A stretch of DNA of 64,000 bases from SURF-21 sp964529285 (lineage in GTDB: Bacteria; Actinomycetota; Geothermincolia; Geothermincolales; RBG-13-55-18), in the NCBI GenBank assembly GCA_964529285.1, contig CAZGWK010000012.1, forward strand, positions 11,346-75,345, read 5' to 3'. Shown one piece after another: positions 43,203 through 52,700 of the stretch (the stretch's first letter is position 1; the number at the start of each line of letters is the position of its first letter). Made by a program: the position numbers and the translations under genes. Under the pieces are notes generated by a model, which was not told the DNA's origin, did no database searches, and saw nothing but the letters and a program-made list of their open reading frames with translations.

Positions 43203-43416
43203 ACCCCCTTTTCCCTAGCTGGTGTCGCCATCGTTCTTTGTTGCCTTGCCTGCTCCTGTTCCTGCTCTTGCTCTCCTCGGCCCACCGTTATGGTGGTGGT
43301 GCCGGTCCCCAGCCGGGTCTTACGACCAGAGCGCTCCCTTCTGTCCGCCGCTGGCTGGCTACGTTTCTCCGTTCTAACCCGATCCGTTCGAGATATCGTT
43401 TTTGTCCTGTGCCCGG

Positions 43417-43452
43417 TGTCCCATGTCCGGGGCTGACCCCATGATCGGGACA
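43417..43452 (-). repeat. Family-A (REP-like) repeat inside the cluster
   Basis: Complete copy, GATCATG variant, about 14 nt after the stop of the small-subunit gene and in sense with it. The remaining bases 43203-43416 hold no gene I can support. Confidence 0.92.
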
Positions 43453-43466
43453 GATTTGTCCCACAT

Positions 43467-44579
43467 TTACTTTCCCAGCTTCTCGAGGAAGGCCTGGACG
43501 CGGGTCTTTATGCGCCCCGTGTCCGCCTTCGAACCGTAGTCCTTCTCCAGGACCAGCACGGGGATGCCCGCCGCCTCCAGGTCCGACCGCAGCGAAACCG
43601 ACTCCACGCCGTGCAGGTCGCAGAACTTGTTGTAGGTGACGATCGCCCCGTCCACCCCGGCGCGCCGCGCGGTCTCCAGGATATAGTCGCGCCGCCCGTC
43701 GTAATCGGTGAACATGCGCGGGCAGAAAAGATGCCTCAGGTAGCGCTCGGCGAGCAGGCGCATCGGCTCGCCGCTCTCCCCCTGCCGGTTCCAGAACGAA
43801 CGCGAGCCGAAGCACAGGGCGTCGGCGGCGATAAATGCCCCCGTGGACTCGATGTCCTCGATGAGGTCCAGTTCGTCGGTGGCGCTGCCCATGATGATGA
43901 GCCGCGCCTTGTAGTCGCTGACGACGGCCCCTTCCTTCTCGGCCAGCACCTCGTCGAGCAGCTCGGAGAAATCCTCGCCCATCATGGACGAGCCGGTGCA
44001 CAGCACCTGCATCACCTCGGCCCCGGTCACCGCCGGCGGCACTTTCTCGCGCAGGGCGTAGAGCTTCTTCAGCTTCGCGGAAACCTCGTCGTAGACGTCC
44101 ACCGCGTGCATGACCTTCTCGTCCGTTATCTCCACGCCGAAGTACTCGCATATGGCCTGGCGCATCAGCGACAGCTCGTCGGTGAAGTACTGCAGCGAGT
44201 CCTCGCGCAGGAAGTGCGGCACCTTGAGGTAGTGGAAGAAATCGTATCTCTTCACGTGCTGCCAGTTCTCGAACATGCCCCGCAGGTGGTCGCAGCCGTT
44301 GGTCTCCAGCAGGCCGTCGAGGAAGTCGTAGCTGCCCTCCAGCCCCAGCTGCAGGCAGGAGCGGCAGAAGCGGCAGTTGAAACGGGCCAGGTAGGCGTCG
44401 CCCAACTCGGTATCGGGATGGCCGAAGGCCTTGATGCGGTAGGGCAGGATACCGGCCGCCTCGATGAGCTCCACCGGCGTTGCCACGCAGGCGTAGCCGA
44501 TCACCTTGCCGCCCTTCTCCTTCCAGTCGCGCACGTAATCCGTATACAGGTCCGTCGATTGGTATTGCATCTGTCTCAT
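43467..44579 (-). CDS. 2-hydroxyacyl-CoA dehydratase / benzoyl-CoA reductase family small subunit (BzdN/BcrC/HgdB-like)
   Basis: 370 residues. It opens with the hallmark GYACVATPVELIEAAGILPY near residue 28. RFNCRFCRSCLQLGLEG near residue 68 and ETNGCDHLRGMFENW near residue 92 supply cluster cysteines, and the C-terminus has YNKFCDLHGVESVSLRSDLE with PVLVLEKDYGS. This is the smaller partner of the 460-residue subunits. It is the fifth gene of the cluster, 12 nt after a helical protein of unknown function. Confidence 0.88.
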   Translation of the reverse strand: MRQMQYQSTDLYTDYVRDWKEKGGKVIGYACVATPVELIEAAGILPYRIKAFGHPDTELGDAYLARFNCRFCRSCLQLGLEGSYDFLDGLLETNGCDHLRGMFENWQHVKRYDFFHYLKVPHFLREDSLQYFTDELSLMRQAICEYFGVEITDEKVMHAVDVYDEVSAKLKKLYALREKVPPAVTGAEVMQVLCTGSSMMGEDFSELLDEVLAEKEGAVVSDYKARLIIMGSATDELDLIEDIESTGAFIAADALCFGSRSFWNRQGESGEPMRLLAERYLRHLFCPRMFTDYDGRRDYILETARRAGVDGAIVTYNKFCDLHGVESVSLRSDLEAAGIPVLVLEKDYGSKADTGRIKTRVQAFLEKLGK

Positions 44580-44591
44580 CTCAAACCCACC

Positions 44592-46214
44592 TTATTTCCT
44601 CAGTTTTCGCCAGGCTATGATGCCCCCGGCCAGTGCGCCCACCGCGGCGCCCGCCGCGGCCGCCACTTTCAACGCGGGCTTGACCGCGTTCCACACCACG
44701 TCGGTGTCCTTGAGCAGGGCCCTGGCTACGGGCAGCGCCAGCCCCCGCACCGACGCGTGCATCTCGGCGGTATCCAGCGTGTTCACCGTGCGCGCCACGC
44801 TGCTCGCGATGAGGTCCGGGTTTTCGCGCAGGAAAACGTTGAAGGCGGCCAGCCCCCGGTTGATCATCGCGCCCACCGCCTCGGGCTCCATGGCGGCTTT
44901 CAGCGCCGGGTCGGCCAGCGCGGCGTCCTTCACCTGGAAGAAAGCGTTCCTGGCCGCCCCGGCCAGCTCCTCCGTGTCGAGGCTGGCGAGAAGCTTTCCC
45001 GTGTGCCTGGCCATCTCTCCCGGCCGCACCTCGAACATGCGGTTGGCGTACACGGCGCCGTAGTTGATTATCTTGCCCAGCTCCCGCATGTCCACGGCTT
45101 CTTCGTAGCTGTCTATTATGGCGCCTATGGCCTCGTCCGGCAGCTCGGAGAACTTGCGGAAGGTCTCGGAGACGGCGCGCAGCGAGGCTCCCACCGCCAG
45201 GTACAGCCCCCGCACCAACTGCGCGGTGGCGTCCGGGGTGGCGTATACGTAGTCGGAGATCACCGAGCCGATGACCGCTCCGTCCTCCTTCAGCGCAAGC
45301 AGCATCTCCTTGAAGGCCTCGCCGTCCACGTTGTCCACCAGGTCGCGGCTTACGCGGCCCAGTACGTCCTTTAAGCGGGGCTCGTCCCTCCCCAGCACCA
45401 GGTTGCCGCGGTGCAGTGAGGTCGTGACGCCCGCCAGGGCGTTTACCAGCCCCCCGAGCTCCGCCATGTCGATATCCTCCAGGAGTTGGAAGACCGCGTT
45501 GGCCAGGATCTCGGAAGGCAGCCTCAGCGACTGCATGGACTTGGTGAGCACGCGCAGCATGAAGTTCGCCAGCGGGGGCACCACGCCCAGCAGGTTGGAG
45601 ATGGCCACCGGGTTGAGGAGTTCAGCTTCGCCCTGCAGCTCCGCCCGGCGCTCCTCCAGGTGTTCGCTGAGTCCCACGCGTATCTTCCCGAAGTCCGCCG
45701 TGTTCCACACCTTGCGCCACGTGCGCTCTCCTGCCTCCATCATGCTCTCCACGATGGATCCCAGCCCGGCGATGAGCCCGTCCAGGGCCTCGCGGTTCTC
45801 CAGCAGCAGCTCGTTGGTCAGCGTCGCGTAGGCGCCCGGCAGCGCCTTTAATTTCTCTATGTCCAAGTCCCGGCCCAGCTGCACCATGAAGTCGCGCAGG
45901 ATGTCCAGGGTGAAGTTGTTCAGCTGCACGCCGAGCTCGCTAAGGGCCTCCACCAGCCAGTTGACCATTTTGGGGGAGGCGCCCAGCACGCTCATGGTGA
46001 AGGCGACGTCCTCCCACATCGCGGCCTTTACCAGTTCGCCCGCGTTGTCTGGATCGACGTCGCGCAGGTGGATGAGGAGCAGTTCCTTGAAACCGGGGGT
46101 GCGGATGAGCTCCCGCACCAGCCCCGGTAGGGCGCTGCTCGTTGCCCCGGGGCTCGCGTCTCCCCCGGTGCCGTACTGCTGCGCCATCTTCTCGACATCA
46201 AGTTGGTCTACCAT
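44592..46214 (-). CDS. Large helical protein of the cluster, family not recognised
   Basis: About 540 residues, almost entirely predicted amphipathic helix with repeated LxxLL-like spacing. The C-terminus has a hydrophobic Ala/Gly-rich helix (AAAAGAAVGALAGGIIAW) followed by RKLRK, which may insert into the membrane. Residues about 30-125 resemble the small protein encoded just upstream: AMWEDVAFTMSVLGASPKMV, NWLVEALSELGVQLNNF and RDFMVQLGRDLD. I chose the ATG at 46214 (GAGGTGG upstream); a GTG at 46223 is possible. Position between acyl-CoA dehydrogenases and the reductase subunits suggests a structural or electron-transfer-docking role, but this is only context. Confidence 0.75.
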   Translation of the reverse strand: MVDQLDVEKMAQQYGTGGDASPGATSSALPGLVRELIRTPGFKELLLIHLRDVDPDNAGELVKAAMWEDVAFTMSVLGASPKMVNWLVEALSELGVQLNNFTLDILRDFMVQLGRDLDIEKLKALPGAYATLTNELLLENREALDGLIAGLGSIVESMMEAGERTWRKVWNTADFGKIRVGLSEHLEERRAELQGEAELLNPVAISNLLGVVPPLANFMLRVLTKSMQSLRLPSEILANAVFQLLEDIDMAELGGLVNALAGVTTSLHRGNLVLGRDEPRLKDVLGRVSRDLVDNVDGEAFKEMLLALKEDGAVIGSVISDYVYATPDATAQLVRGLYLAVGASLRAVSETFRKFSELPDEAIGAIIDSYEEAVDMRELGKIINYGAVYANRMFEVRPGEMARHTGKLLASLDTEELAGAARNAFFQVKDAALADPALKAAMEPEAVGAMINRGLAAFNVFLRENPDLIASSVARTVNTLDTAEMHASVRGLALPVARALLKDTDVVWNAVKPALKVAAAAGAAVGALAGGIIAWRKLRK

Positions 46215-46224
46215 ATCCGCCACC

Positions 46225-46665
46225 TCACTCCCCGTCCCCGGCGCTCGCGCTCCCCAGCTCTTCCACCACCGGCGAGGACGCCTCCTTCAGCTCCTCTACC
46301 ACCGGGGCCAGCCTGTCCAGCACCACCTTGAACTCCGCCACCGCTCCCTGCATGGCCTCGAAGTCCACGCCCTGCACCATCTGCGACATGAAGGCCGCGA
46401 GCATGGGAGGAGGGAAGGTATTGAGCTGCACGGCCACCTCGTTTCCCAACGCCACCAGGAAATTCACCAGCGCCGGCATGGCGGAGACGGTGCCCATGAA
46501 GAACTCCACGTCCTCCCAAAGCAGGGTTTTGGCCAGCCCCTTCGCGGTCTCCGGGTCGACGTTGGCCGTGAGCAGCTTCATGCTGGCCTTGAACTTCGGG
46601 CTCTTGACCAGCTCCCGCAGCAGCCGCTCCGAAACGCCGTGCTTCTCCAGGGTCATCTCGGTCAT
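46225..46665 (-). CDS. Small helical protein of the cluster, paralogous to the N-terminus of its neighbour
   Basis: About 146 residues. VSERLLRELVKSPKFKASMK, LLWEDVEFFMGTVSAMPALV, NFLVALGNEVAVQLNTF and AAFMSQMVQGVDFEAMQG align with residues 30-125 of the next gene's product, so the two share a domain of about 95 residues. The acidic C-terminal tail is disordered-looking. The ATG at 46665 has AGGTGG upstream, overlapping the preceding stop codon; an in-frame GTG at 46677 is an alternative start. Function unknown. Confidence 0.7.
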   Translation of the reverse strand: MTEMTLEKHGVSERLLRELVKSPKFKASMKLLTANVDPETAKGLAKTLLWEDVEFFMGTVSAMPALVNFLVALGNEVAVQLNTFPPPMLAAFMSQMVQGVDFEAMQGAVAEFKVVLDRLAPVVEELKEASSPVVEELGSASAGDGE

Positions 46666-46677
46666 CTGCGTCACCAC

Positions 46678-47946
46678 CTATACCGTCTCGAGGTCCCAGA
46701 ACCAGCGCGCCGCCTCGGCCTGGCCGAGCTGTTTTCCGCCCAGCCACAGCTGCACTATCTTGAGGTCGCGCCAGTGTTTCTCCACGTCCCAGTCGCGGTC
46801 GGAGCCGTAGGCGCTCATGAGGTTCATGGCCTTGCCCACGGCCTCCATACCCACGTCGCAGGCCCAATACTTGTAGGCCCTCGCCTTGGCCACCTGCTCG
46901 TCGCTCCAGCGCGGGCCGTAGAGGTCGGGGCGGTCGGCCATGCGCGCGCTCTGGTAGCCGACGATGCGGATGACGTCGATGTCCCTGGCGATGTCCGCCA
47001 GCAGCGCGGCCACCGCGTCGTGCTCCTTGAGGGGTTGCCCCTTGTATTCCGTCTCGCTCACGAACTCGTATAACCGCTCGAAGACGTTCATCAGCACGCC
47101 TCCCACGAAGGCGATGCTGGCCATGTTGCCCATGGCCACGACCTCTTTGAAATACATGGCGTCGAGTCCCGGCCCGTGGGCGCGGTACGATCTGGGCACG
47201 CGCACGTTCTCGAACCAGATGTCGCCGTTCTTGTCCGCCGCCATTCCCGCCTTCTGGTAAGGCGGGCCCTGGGTCACGCCCTCGGTGCAGGCGGGCACGA
47301 AGATGAAGGCGAAGTCGTCGGAGTCGCGCGAGCCGGGATTGGTGGTGCATACCACGCCGAAGAGGTTGCACACCCCGCCCGAGTTGGTGGGCCACAGCTT
47401 GTGGCCGTTGATCACCCATTCGTCGCCGTCCAGCACCGCCGTGGTCTGGATGGTCGAGCCGCCCAGTATCTCAATGTTCTCGATGTCCGACCCGCCCTGG
47501 GGCTCGGTCATGGCGTTGGCGGCGAAGACGGCCTTGTCCGTCTCGCAGAACATGGGGGCGAACTCCCTGCACAGCTCGTAGTTGACGTGGGGCTCTAAGG
47601 CGATCATCAACAGCGGCCAGTATACGACCCCGTAGGCCACTGCCATCCCCGAGTCCGCCCGCGCCACCTCCTCCATGATGCGGTACATGGACGTGCCGAT
47701 ATGGTTGGAGCGCCCGAACCCCCAGCCGCCCACGTCCTCGGGAAAGAGGACCCGCTGCAGGCCCATCTCGCCCATGAGCACGTCGAAGGCGGGCTCGATG
47801 AGCTTGTGTTCGGCGTAGTCCTCGTCGAACTTGCGCCGGTTGGGCATGACGTGCTTCTCGGCCCAGTCACGCACGATCTTTCCCAGGGGGTCGTCCATGG
47901 GGGAGATGTTCTCCAGAGGCCGGGTGAAATCGTCTATGGTTCTCAT
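46678..47946 (-). CDS. Acyl-CoA dehydrogenase, second of the pair
   Basis: 422 residues of the acyl-CoA dehydrogenase fold (FAD, acyl-CoA alpha-beta oxidation or a related ring oxidation). The middle domain has AMTEPQGGSDIENI near residue 145, the FAD/substrate-contact signature of the family, followed by INGHKLWPTNSGG near residue 180. The C-terminal helical domain includes the AYGSDRDWDVEKHWRDLKIV ending of the family. The ATG at 47946 is preceded by GAGGAGCTGACT; the open frame runs much further upstream through the first dehydrogenase gene but that is a shadow. It begins 20 nt after the first dehydrogenase and ends at the next gene's start. Confidence 0.9.
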   Translation of the reverse strand: MRTIDDFTRPLENISPMDDPLGKIVRDWAEKHVMPNRRKFDEDYAEHKLIEPAFDVLMGEMGLQRVLFPEDVGGWGFGRSNHIGTSMYRIMEEVARADSGMAVAYGVVYWPLLMIALEPHVNYELCREFAPMFCETDKAVFAANAMTEPQGGSDIENIEILGGSTIQTTAVLDGDEWVINGHKLWPTNSGGVCNLFGVVCTTNPGSRDSDDFAFIFVPACTEGVTQGPPYQKAGMAADKNGDIWFENVRVPRSYRAHGPGLDAMYFKEVVAMGNMASIAFVGGVLMNVFERLYEFVSETEYKGQPLKEHDAVAALLADIARDIDVIRIVGYQSARMADRPDLYGPRWSDEQVAKARAYKYWACDVGMEAVGKAMNLMSAYGSDRDWDVEKHWRDLKIVQLWLGGKQLGQAEAARWFWDLETV

Positions 47947-47966
47947 AGTCAGCTCCTCTCCCTCGC

Positions 47967-49181
47967 TTATCGGGCCTGGGACTGGTAGAAGTATTGCGCG
48001 TAGTCCATCTTGGCCAGCTCGTAGGGGCCCAGGCAGAGTTGCATGGTCTTGGTGTCGCGCCAGTAGCGCTCGAGGTTCCACTCCGTGGCGTAGCCGGCGG
48101 AGGCCATCATCTCCATGGCATTGTTGATAGCCTTCTCTGCGGACTGCGCCACCTGGTGAGCGACCACACAGGCGGTCACGTAGTTGCGCTCCTCTCCCGC
48201 CTCGCCGTACACATCTGGCGCAGCGAGCACGCGCGCGAGGTTGTAAGTCAGCATGCGGTCTATGGTTATCTCCTTGGCCACCTCGGCCATGACCGCGGCG
48301 GTGAGGGGATTGTTCTTGAAGACCTGTTCCTTGCCCTTGATGACGCGGTTGTCGCCCCATTCCTTGAGGATCTCGTAGGACGCGAACAGCGCGCCCACGT
48401 TCGATGCGGATATGCCCAGGTAGAGCCAGGCGAGGGCGGCCCGGCAGGCCTGCAGGCCCCTGGCCACGCACATCCCCTCGGGCGCCTTGGCCTTGCTGAA
48501 GGTGACGTCGGCATTGCGGTTGGCCGCCAGGCCGGTCTTGAGGAATGGCTTGCCCTTCTTCAGGCCCTTTACGTCGCCGGCGAGGGCGATGAGCCCTACG
48601 TCTTCGCCTTCGTCGGAGCCGTCGAGGGCGCAGTACACGCCGTACACGGCCGCGTTCGCCCCGCATATTACCGGCCTCGCGTTCTTAGCCTCCACCGCCC
48701 ACGCCCCCTTGGACAGCTTGGCGCCGGCCTGGGGCTCGCCGCGGAAGAGGGGGAGCACCAGCGAGGCCAGGGCGAGTTCGTCGGAGGACCCGAAGAGGCC
48801 TGCGAAGGCCTCGCATGCCTCGGCGTTCTCCCTGCCCTCCATGGCCATGCAGCTCTGCAGCGCCCATAGCCCGGAGAGCAGCAGCGCGATGGAGGTGTCC
48901 CCGCGCGCAACCTGCTCCAGCGCCGCGGCCATGGTGAGGGCGGCCTCGGGGCCGTTGTGCCCGTCGCCGCCGTACGCCTCCGGCCACAGCAGCCGCTGCA
49001 GTCCGATATCCAGAAAGAGCTTGCGCATGGCGGGCTCGAGCAGCGCCGTATAGTCCTCCTTGAGCTCCAGCCGCTTGTCCATCAGCTCGCTCTCCGCCCA
49101 CTTCTTGAGATTTGCGGCCAGCGATGTGTCCATATCGCTCAACCATTCGTGCGCGAACGGGAACAGGTCGTGCTCACTCAT
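47967..49181 (-). CDS. Acyl-CoA dehydrogenase, first gene of the cluster
   Basis: 404 residues, diverged. The N-terminal domain includes IGLQRLLWPEAYGGDGHNGP near residue 60 and ALEQVARGDTSIALLL. The usual middle-domain GGSD stretch is not evident (LPLFRGEPQAGAKLSKG instead), so FAD or substrate binding may differ. The C-terminal domain ends AMEMMASAGYATEWNLERYW followed by RDTKTMQL, as in the family. It may form a heterodimer with the next gene's product. The ATG follows GAGGGAGG. This is the promoter-proximal gene of the nine-gene minus-strand cluster. Confidence 0.85.
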   Translation of the reverse strand: MSEHDLFPFAHEWLSDMDTSLAANLKKWAESELMDKRLELKEDYTALLEPAMRKLFLDIGLQRLLWPEAYGGDGHNGPEAALTMAAALEQVARGDTSIALLLSGLWALQSCMAMEGRENAEACEAFAGLFGSSDELALASLVLPLFRGEPQAGAKLSKGAWAVEAKNARPVICGANAAVYGVYCALDGSDEGEDVGLIALAGDVKGLKKGKPFLKTGLAANRNADVTFSKAKAPEGMCVARGLQACRAALAWLYLGISASNVGALFASYEILKEWGDNRVIKGKEQVFKNNPLTAAVMAEVAKEITIDRMLTYNLARVLAAPDVYGEAGEERNYVTACVVAHQVAQSAEKAINNAMEMMASAGYATEWNLERYWRDTKTMQLCLGPYELAKMDYAQYFYQSQAR

Positions 49182-49596
49182 AAAATACCTCCCTCTAGCT
49201 TTCGCCCGGCAATAAGAATCATGCTTGCGATGTCATTGCGAGGCGGTGTGGGCGCTGCCGAAACGATCCTGACCGCCCCGCTCAGCGCTTTTCGAAGACC
49301 ACCCATCAGATCGGACCAACATCTCAAGCACCAAAAAACGCCGCATGCGCAGCACAACGGCGGTTGACACGGAAAGATGCAAGCCCCCTCCAACTGCTTC
49401 CTTCTTTCTCTCCCTGCGATATAACGGCTGTATAACGGCTGTATAGTCTGTCTCTAGAGAAGTGCTGCGAAGAATTGCCGGGAAGAAGTGCTACAGATTT
49501 ATACAAAGATGCCGAAACAGTATGGTTATACTATGATTACTTCGCTCCGCTGGCAATAGGTGAAACCCCCCTTTTACCACGAGGGTAATCCCCACC
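49182..49596. other. Upstream region of the cluster, no gene supported
   Basis: An 11-nt unit TATAACGGCTG is repeated exactly at 49421-49431 and 49432-49442, followed by TATAG; it could be an operator for the cluster. A GTCATTGCGAGGC word at about 49229 resembles the widespread CATTGCGAGG dispersed repeats, with a divergent copy near 38447. Confidence 0.5.
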
Positions 49597-49640
49597 TGGG
49601 GTCAGCCCTCCATTTTCAACATCCGGGGTCAGGCCTCAAC
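49597..49640 (+). repeat. Family-B repeat half
   Basis: TGGGGTCAGCCCTCCATTTT onward, followed by GGGGTCAGGCCTCAACAC. It is the first element of a B-A-C repeat cluster. Confidence 0.85.
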
Positions 49641-49644
49641 ACGG

Positions 49645-49680
49645 TGTCCCGATTATGGGGTCAGCCCCGGACATGGGACA
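49645..49680 (+). repeat. Family-A (REP-like) repeat
   Basis: Complete copy, GATTATG variant, between a family-B and a family-C element; antisense to the minus-strand gene that ends at 49736. Confidence 0.92.
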
Positions 49681-49691
49681 TACCCAAAAAA

Positions 49692-49719
49692 GGTCAACTT
49701 TTGAGACCTGACCCCAAAA
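49692..49719 (-). repeat. Family-C repeat half
   Basis: GGTCAACTTTTGAGACCTGA onward on the plus strand; on the minus strand it reads TTTTGGGGTCAGGTCTC, in sense about 15 nt after the stop of the giant propeller gene. Confidence 0.85.
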
Positions 49720-49735
49720 TGTTGAATTTTTCACG

Positions 49736-52700
49736 TCAGGGTGCGTAGCCGATGGAATCGTGGGCCCAGGTGCGGGAGTTGCCGTACATGGAGCGCTCGG
49801 CCACCACGTTCCCTCCCAGCGCGGTTACCACGGTGGAGACGTCCCAGTCGCTGACGTAGTCTCCCGCAGCGAAGGTGACGCGGGAATGCGGCGCCAGGGC
49901 GAACCCCTGCGGCCCCTGCACGGGTCCCGACGAGGTCATGAAAGTGAGGTCCACCTTGACCGGGTCATCGCCGGGGTTCTGCACCAGGATGAAGGTCTCC
50001 ATGCCCCCTTGCGTGCAGCCCTCGGCCAGGTACCAGACCGGGGCGGGGGCGGTGGTCCCGATGGAATCGTGGGCCCAGGTGCGGGAGTTGCCGTACATGG
50101 AGCGCTCGGCCANNNNNNNNNNNNNNNNNNNNNNNNNNNNNNNNNNNNNNNNNNNNNNNNNNNNNNNNNNNNNNNNNNNNNNNNNNNNNNNNNNNNNNNN
50201 NNNNNNNNNNNNCCACGTTCCCTCCCAGCGCGGTGACCACGGTGGAAACGTCGTAGGTATGCACGTAGTTGTGCAGGGGGAAGGTCATACGCGACCGGGC
50301 CGGTATGACAATCCCGGTGAGCGCGGGCGGAATCTTCTGCCCCTGGTCGGTCTGGAGGGTGATGTCCACCGTAACCGGGTCATCGCCGGGGTTCTGCACC
50401 AGGATGAAGGTCTCCATGCCCCCGGCGGTGCAGCCCTCGGCCAGGTACCAGGTGGAGATGATCTCGGCGAAGGTCACCACCACGTCGTGGTCCGCGGTGA
50501 CACTCGGGATGACGTATGGATCGGCTACGGGCATGCGGATCCCGTTGTCTGTGATGCTCGCCACGTGGTATCCCTCGTCCGGGATAATATCGACTGCCGC
50601 GGCGCCGCCGTAGTCAACGCTCTGTGACGCCGGGTCCACGCTGCCGTGGCCCCCGGAGACGGAGGCGTCGACGGTATGCGTATCGATGGCAAAAGTTACC
50701 ACCACGTCGTGGTCCGCGGTGACACTCGGGATGACGTATGGCTCGGCTACGGGCACGGGTGCCCCGTTGTCGGTGATGCTCTCCACGTGGTATCCCTCTT
50801 CCGGGATAATATCGACTGCCGCGGCGCCGCCGTAGTCAACGCTCTGTGACGCCGGGTCCACGCTGCCGTGGCCGCCGGAGACGGAGGCGTCTACGGTGAA
50901 GGTGTCGATGGCGAAGAAAGCGACCACGTAGTGGTCCGAGGCCACGTCGCTTATCACGTAGGGGTCTGCTATCTCCACGGGGACCATGTTGTCCAGGATA
51001 TAAGACACGTGGTAGCCCTCGTCGGGCACCATGTCTATGCTGGCCGTGCCCCCCCACTCCACGCTCTGCGACGGCGGGTCCACGCTGCCGTGTCCGGTGA
51101 AAAACACCGCAGCCGTGATGTCGTAAACGTTCAACGCGAAGTGGGCCACCAGGGTGCGGTCGCAGGTGGCGGTGAAGGAGTAGTCGGGATCGGTGCTCAC
51201 CTCCGTCCCGCCCTCGGTCCAGTTCACGAAGTGATAGCCGCTCCCCGTATCGGGGGTGGCGACCATGTTCACGGTGTAGCCGTGGGTGTAGGTGCCCGCC
51301 CCGCTCACGCTGCCCCCCGCCGGGGGCTCGGCCGAGGCGGTTATATCGTATGTGTTCAACGCGAAGTTAGCCGTAAGGTCGCGGTCGCAGGTGGCGGTGA
51401 AGGAATAAGTCTCGGAGGTGCTCACCTCCACACCGCCCTCGGTCCAGTTCACGAAATGGAAGCCGAGGTCAGTCCAGGTTGTGACCATAAGGTCCACGGT
51501 GTCGCCGTGGGTGTAGGTGCCCGCCCCGCTCACTATCCCACCGGTCGGAGGCCAGGGCGCTGCCTCGATATCGTATGTGTTCAACGCGAAGTGGGCCACC
51601 AGGTCGCGGTCGCAGGTGGCGGTGAAGGAATAGTCCGGGTCGGTGGAAACCTCCGTCCCGCCCTCGGTCCAGTTCACGAAGTGATAGCCGCTCCCCGTAT
51701 CGGGGGTGGCGACCATGTTCACGGTATCGCCGTGGGTGTAGGTGCCCGCCCCGCTCACGCCGCCCCCCGCCGGGGGCTCGGCCGAGGCGGTTATATCGTA
51801 CGTGTTCAACGCGAAGTGGGCCACCAGGGTGCGGTCGCAGGTGGCGGTGAAGGAGTAGTCGGGATCGGTGGATACCTCCACCCCGCCCTCGGTCCAGTTC
51901 ACGAAGTGGTAGCCGCTCCCCGTATCGGGGGTGGCCACCAGGTTCACGGTTTCGTTGTATTCGAATGGGCCCCACCCGCTGGCTCCACCGCCATCCGGCG
52001 GGTCGGAAGTCGCGATGATATGGTATACGTCCGTATCGAAGTGAGCTACCAGGGTGCGGTCTGCCGTGGCGGTGAAGGAGTAGTCGGGGTCCGTGCTCAC
52101 CTCCGTACCGCCCTCGGTCCAGCCGGTGAAATGGTAGTGATCGGCGGCGGTGGCCGTTAGGTCGATGTCTGCTCCATGGTCAGCGATGCCGCTGTAGCGG
52201 AAAACCCCCTGCCCTTCCGTACCCGCGTAGATGCCGCTCCCGTCCCGGGCCAGGGAGCGGAAGGCATATCCGCTCAACCCGCCCCCGGTGTCTTTCCAGG
52301 CATCGAGGGCCGGGTCGTAATGCCACACGCCGCTGGCGTCGGTCCCCGCGTAGAGACAGGAAGCGGTGCCGTCCCAAGCCAGGGACCACACGGTGAAGCC
52401 GCTCACGGCCGCCCCGGCGCTGCTCCAGGTACCATCACCGGGATCGTAGCGTAACACGCCGTTTTCGAAAGTCCCCGCGTAGAGGCCGCTCCCGTCCCAG
52501 GCCAGGGAGAGATAGCTGCAGCCTGCGGCCGCCCCGGTGTCGCTCCAGGTCCCCGTACCCGGGTCGTAGCGCCACACGCCGTTGGCGCTGGTGCCCGCGT
52601 AGAGGCCGCTCCCGTCCCAGGCCAGGGAGATGACGTAGAAGCCGCTCACGCTGCCCCCGGTATCGCTCCAGTTCCCCGTACCCGGGTCGTAGCGCCATAC

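Noticed and set aside
46678..48666. 662-residue frame covering both dehydrogenase genes
   Set aside because: The upstream 240 codons are a shadow of the first dehydrogenase gene; real homology and a ribosome-binding site begin at 47946.
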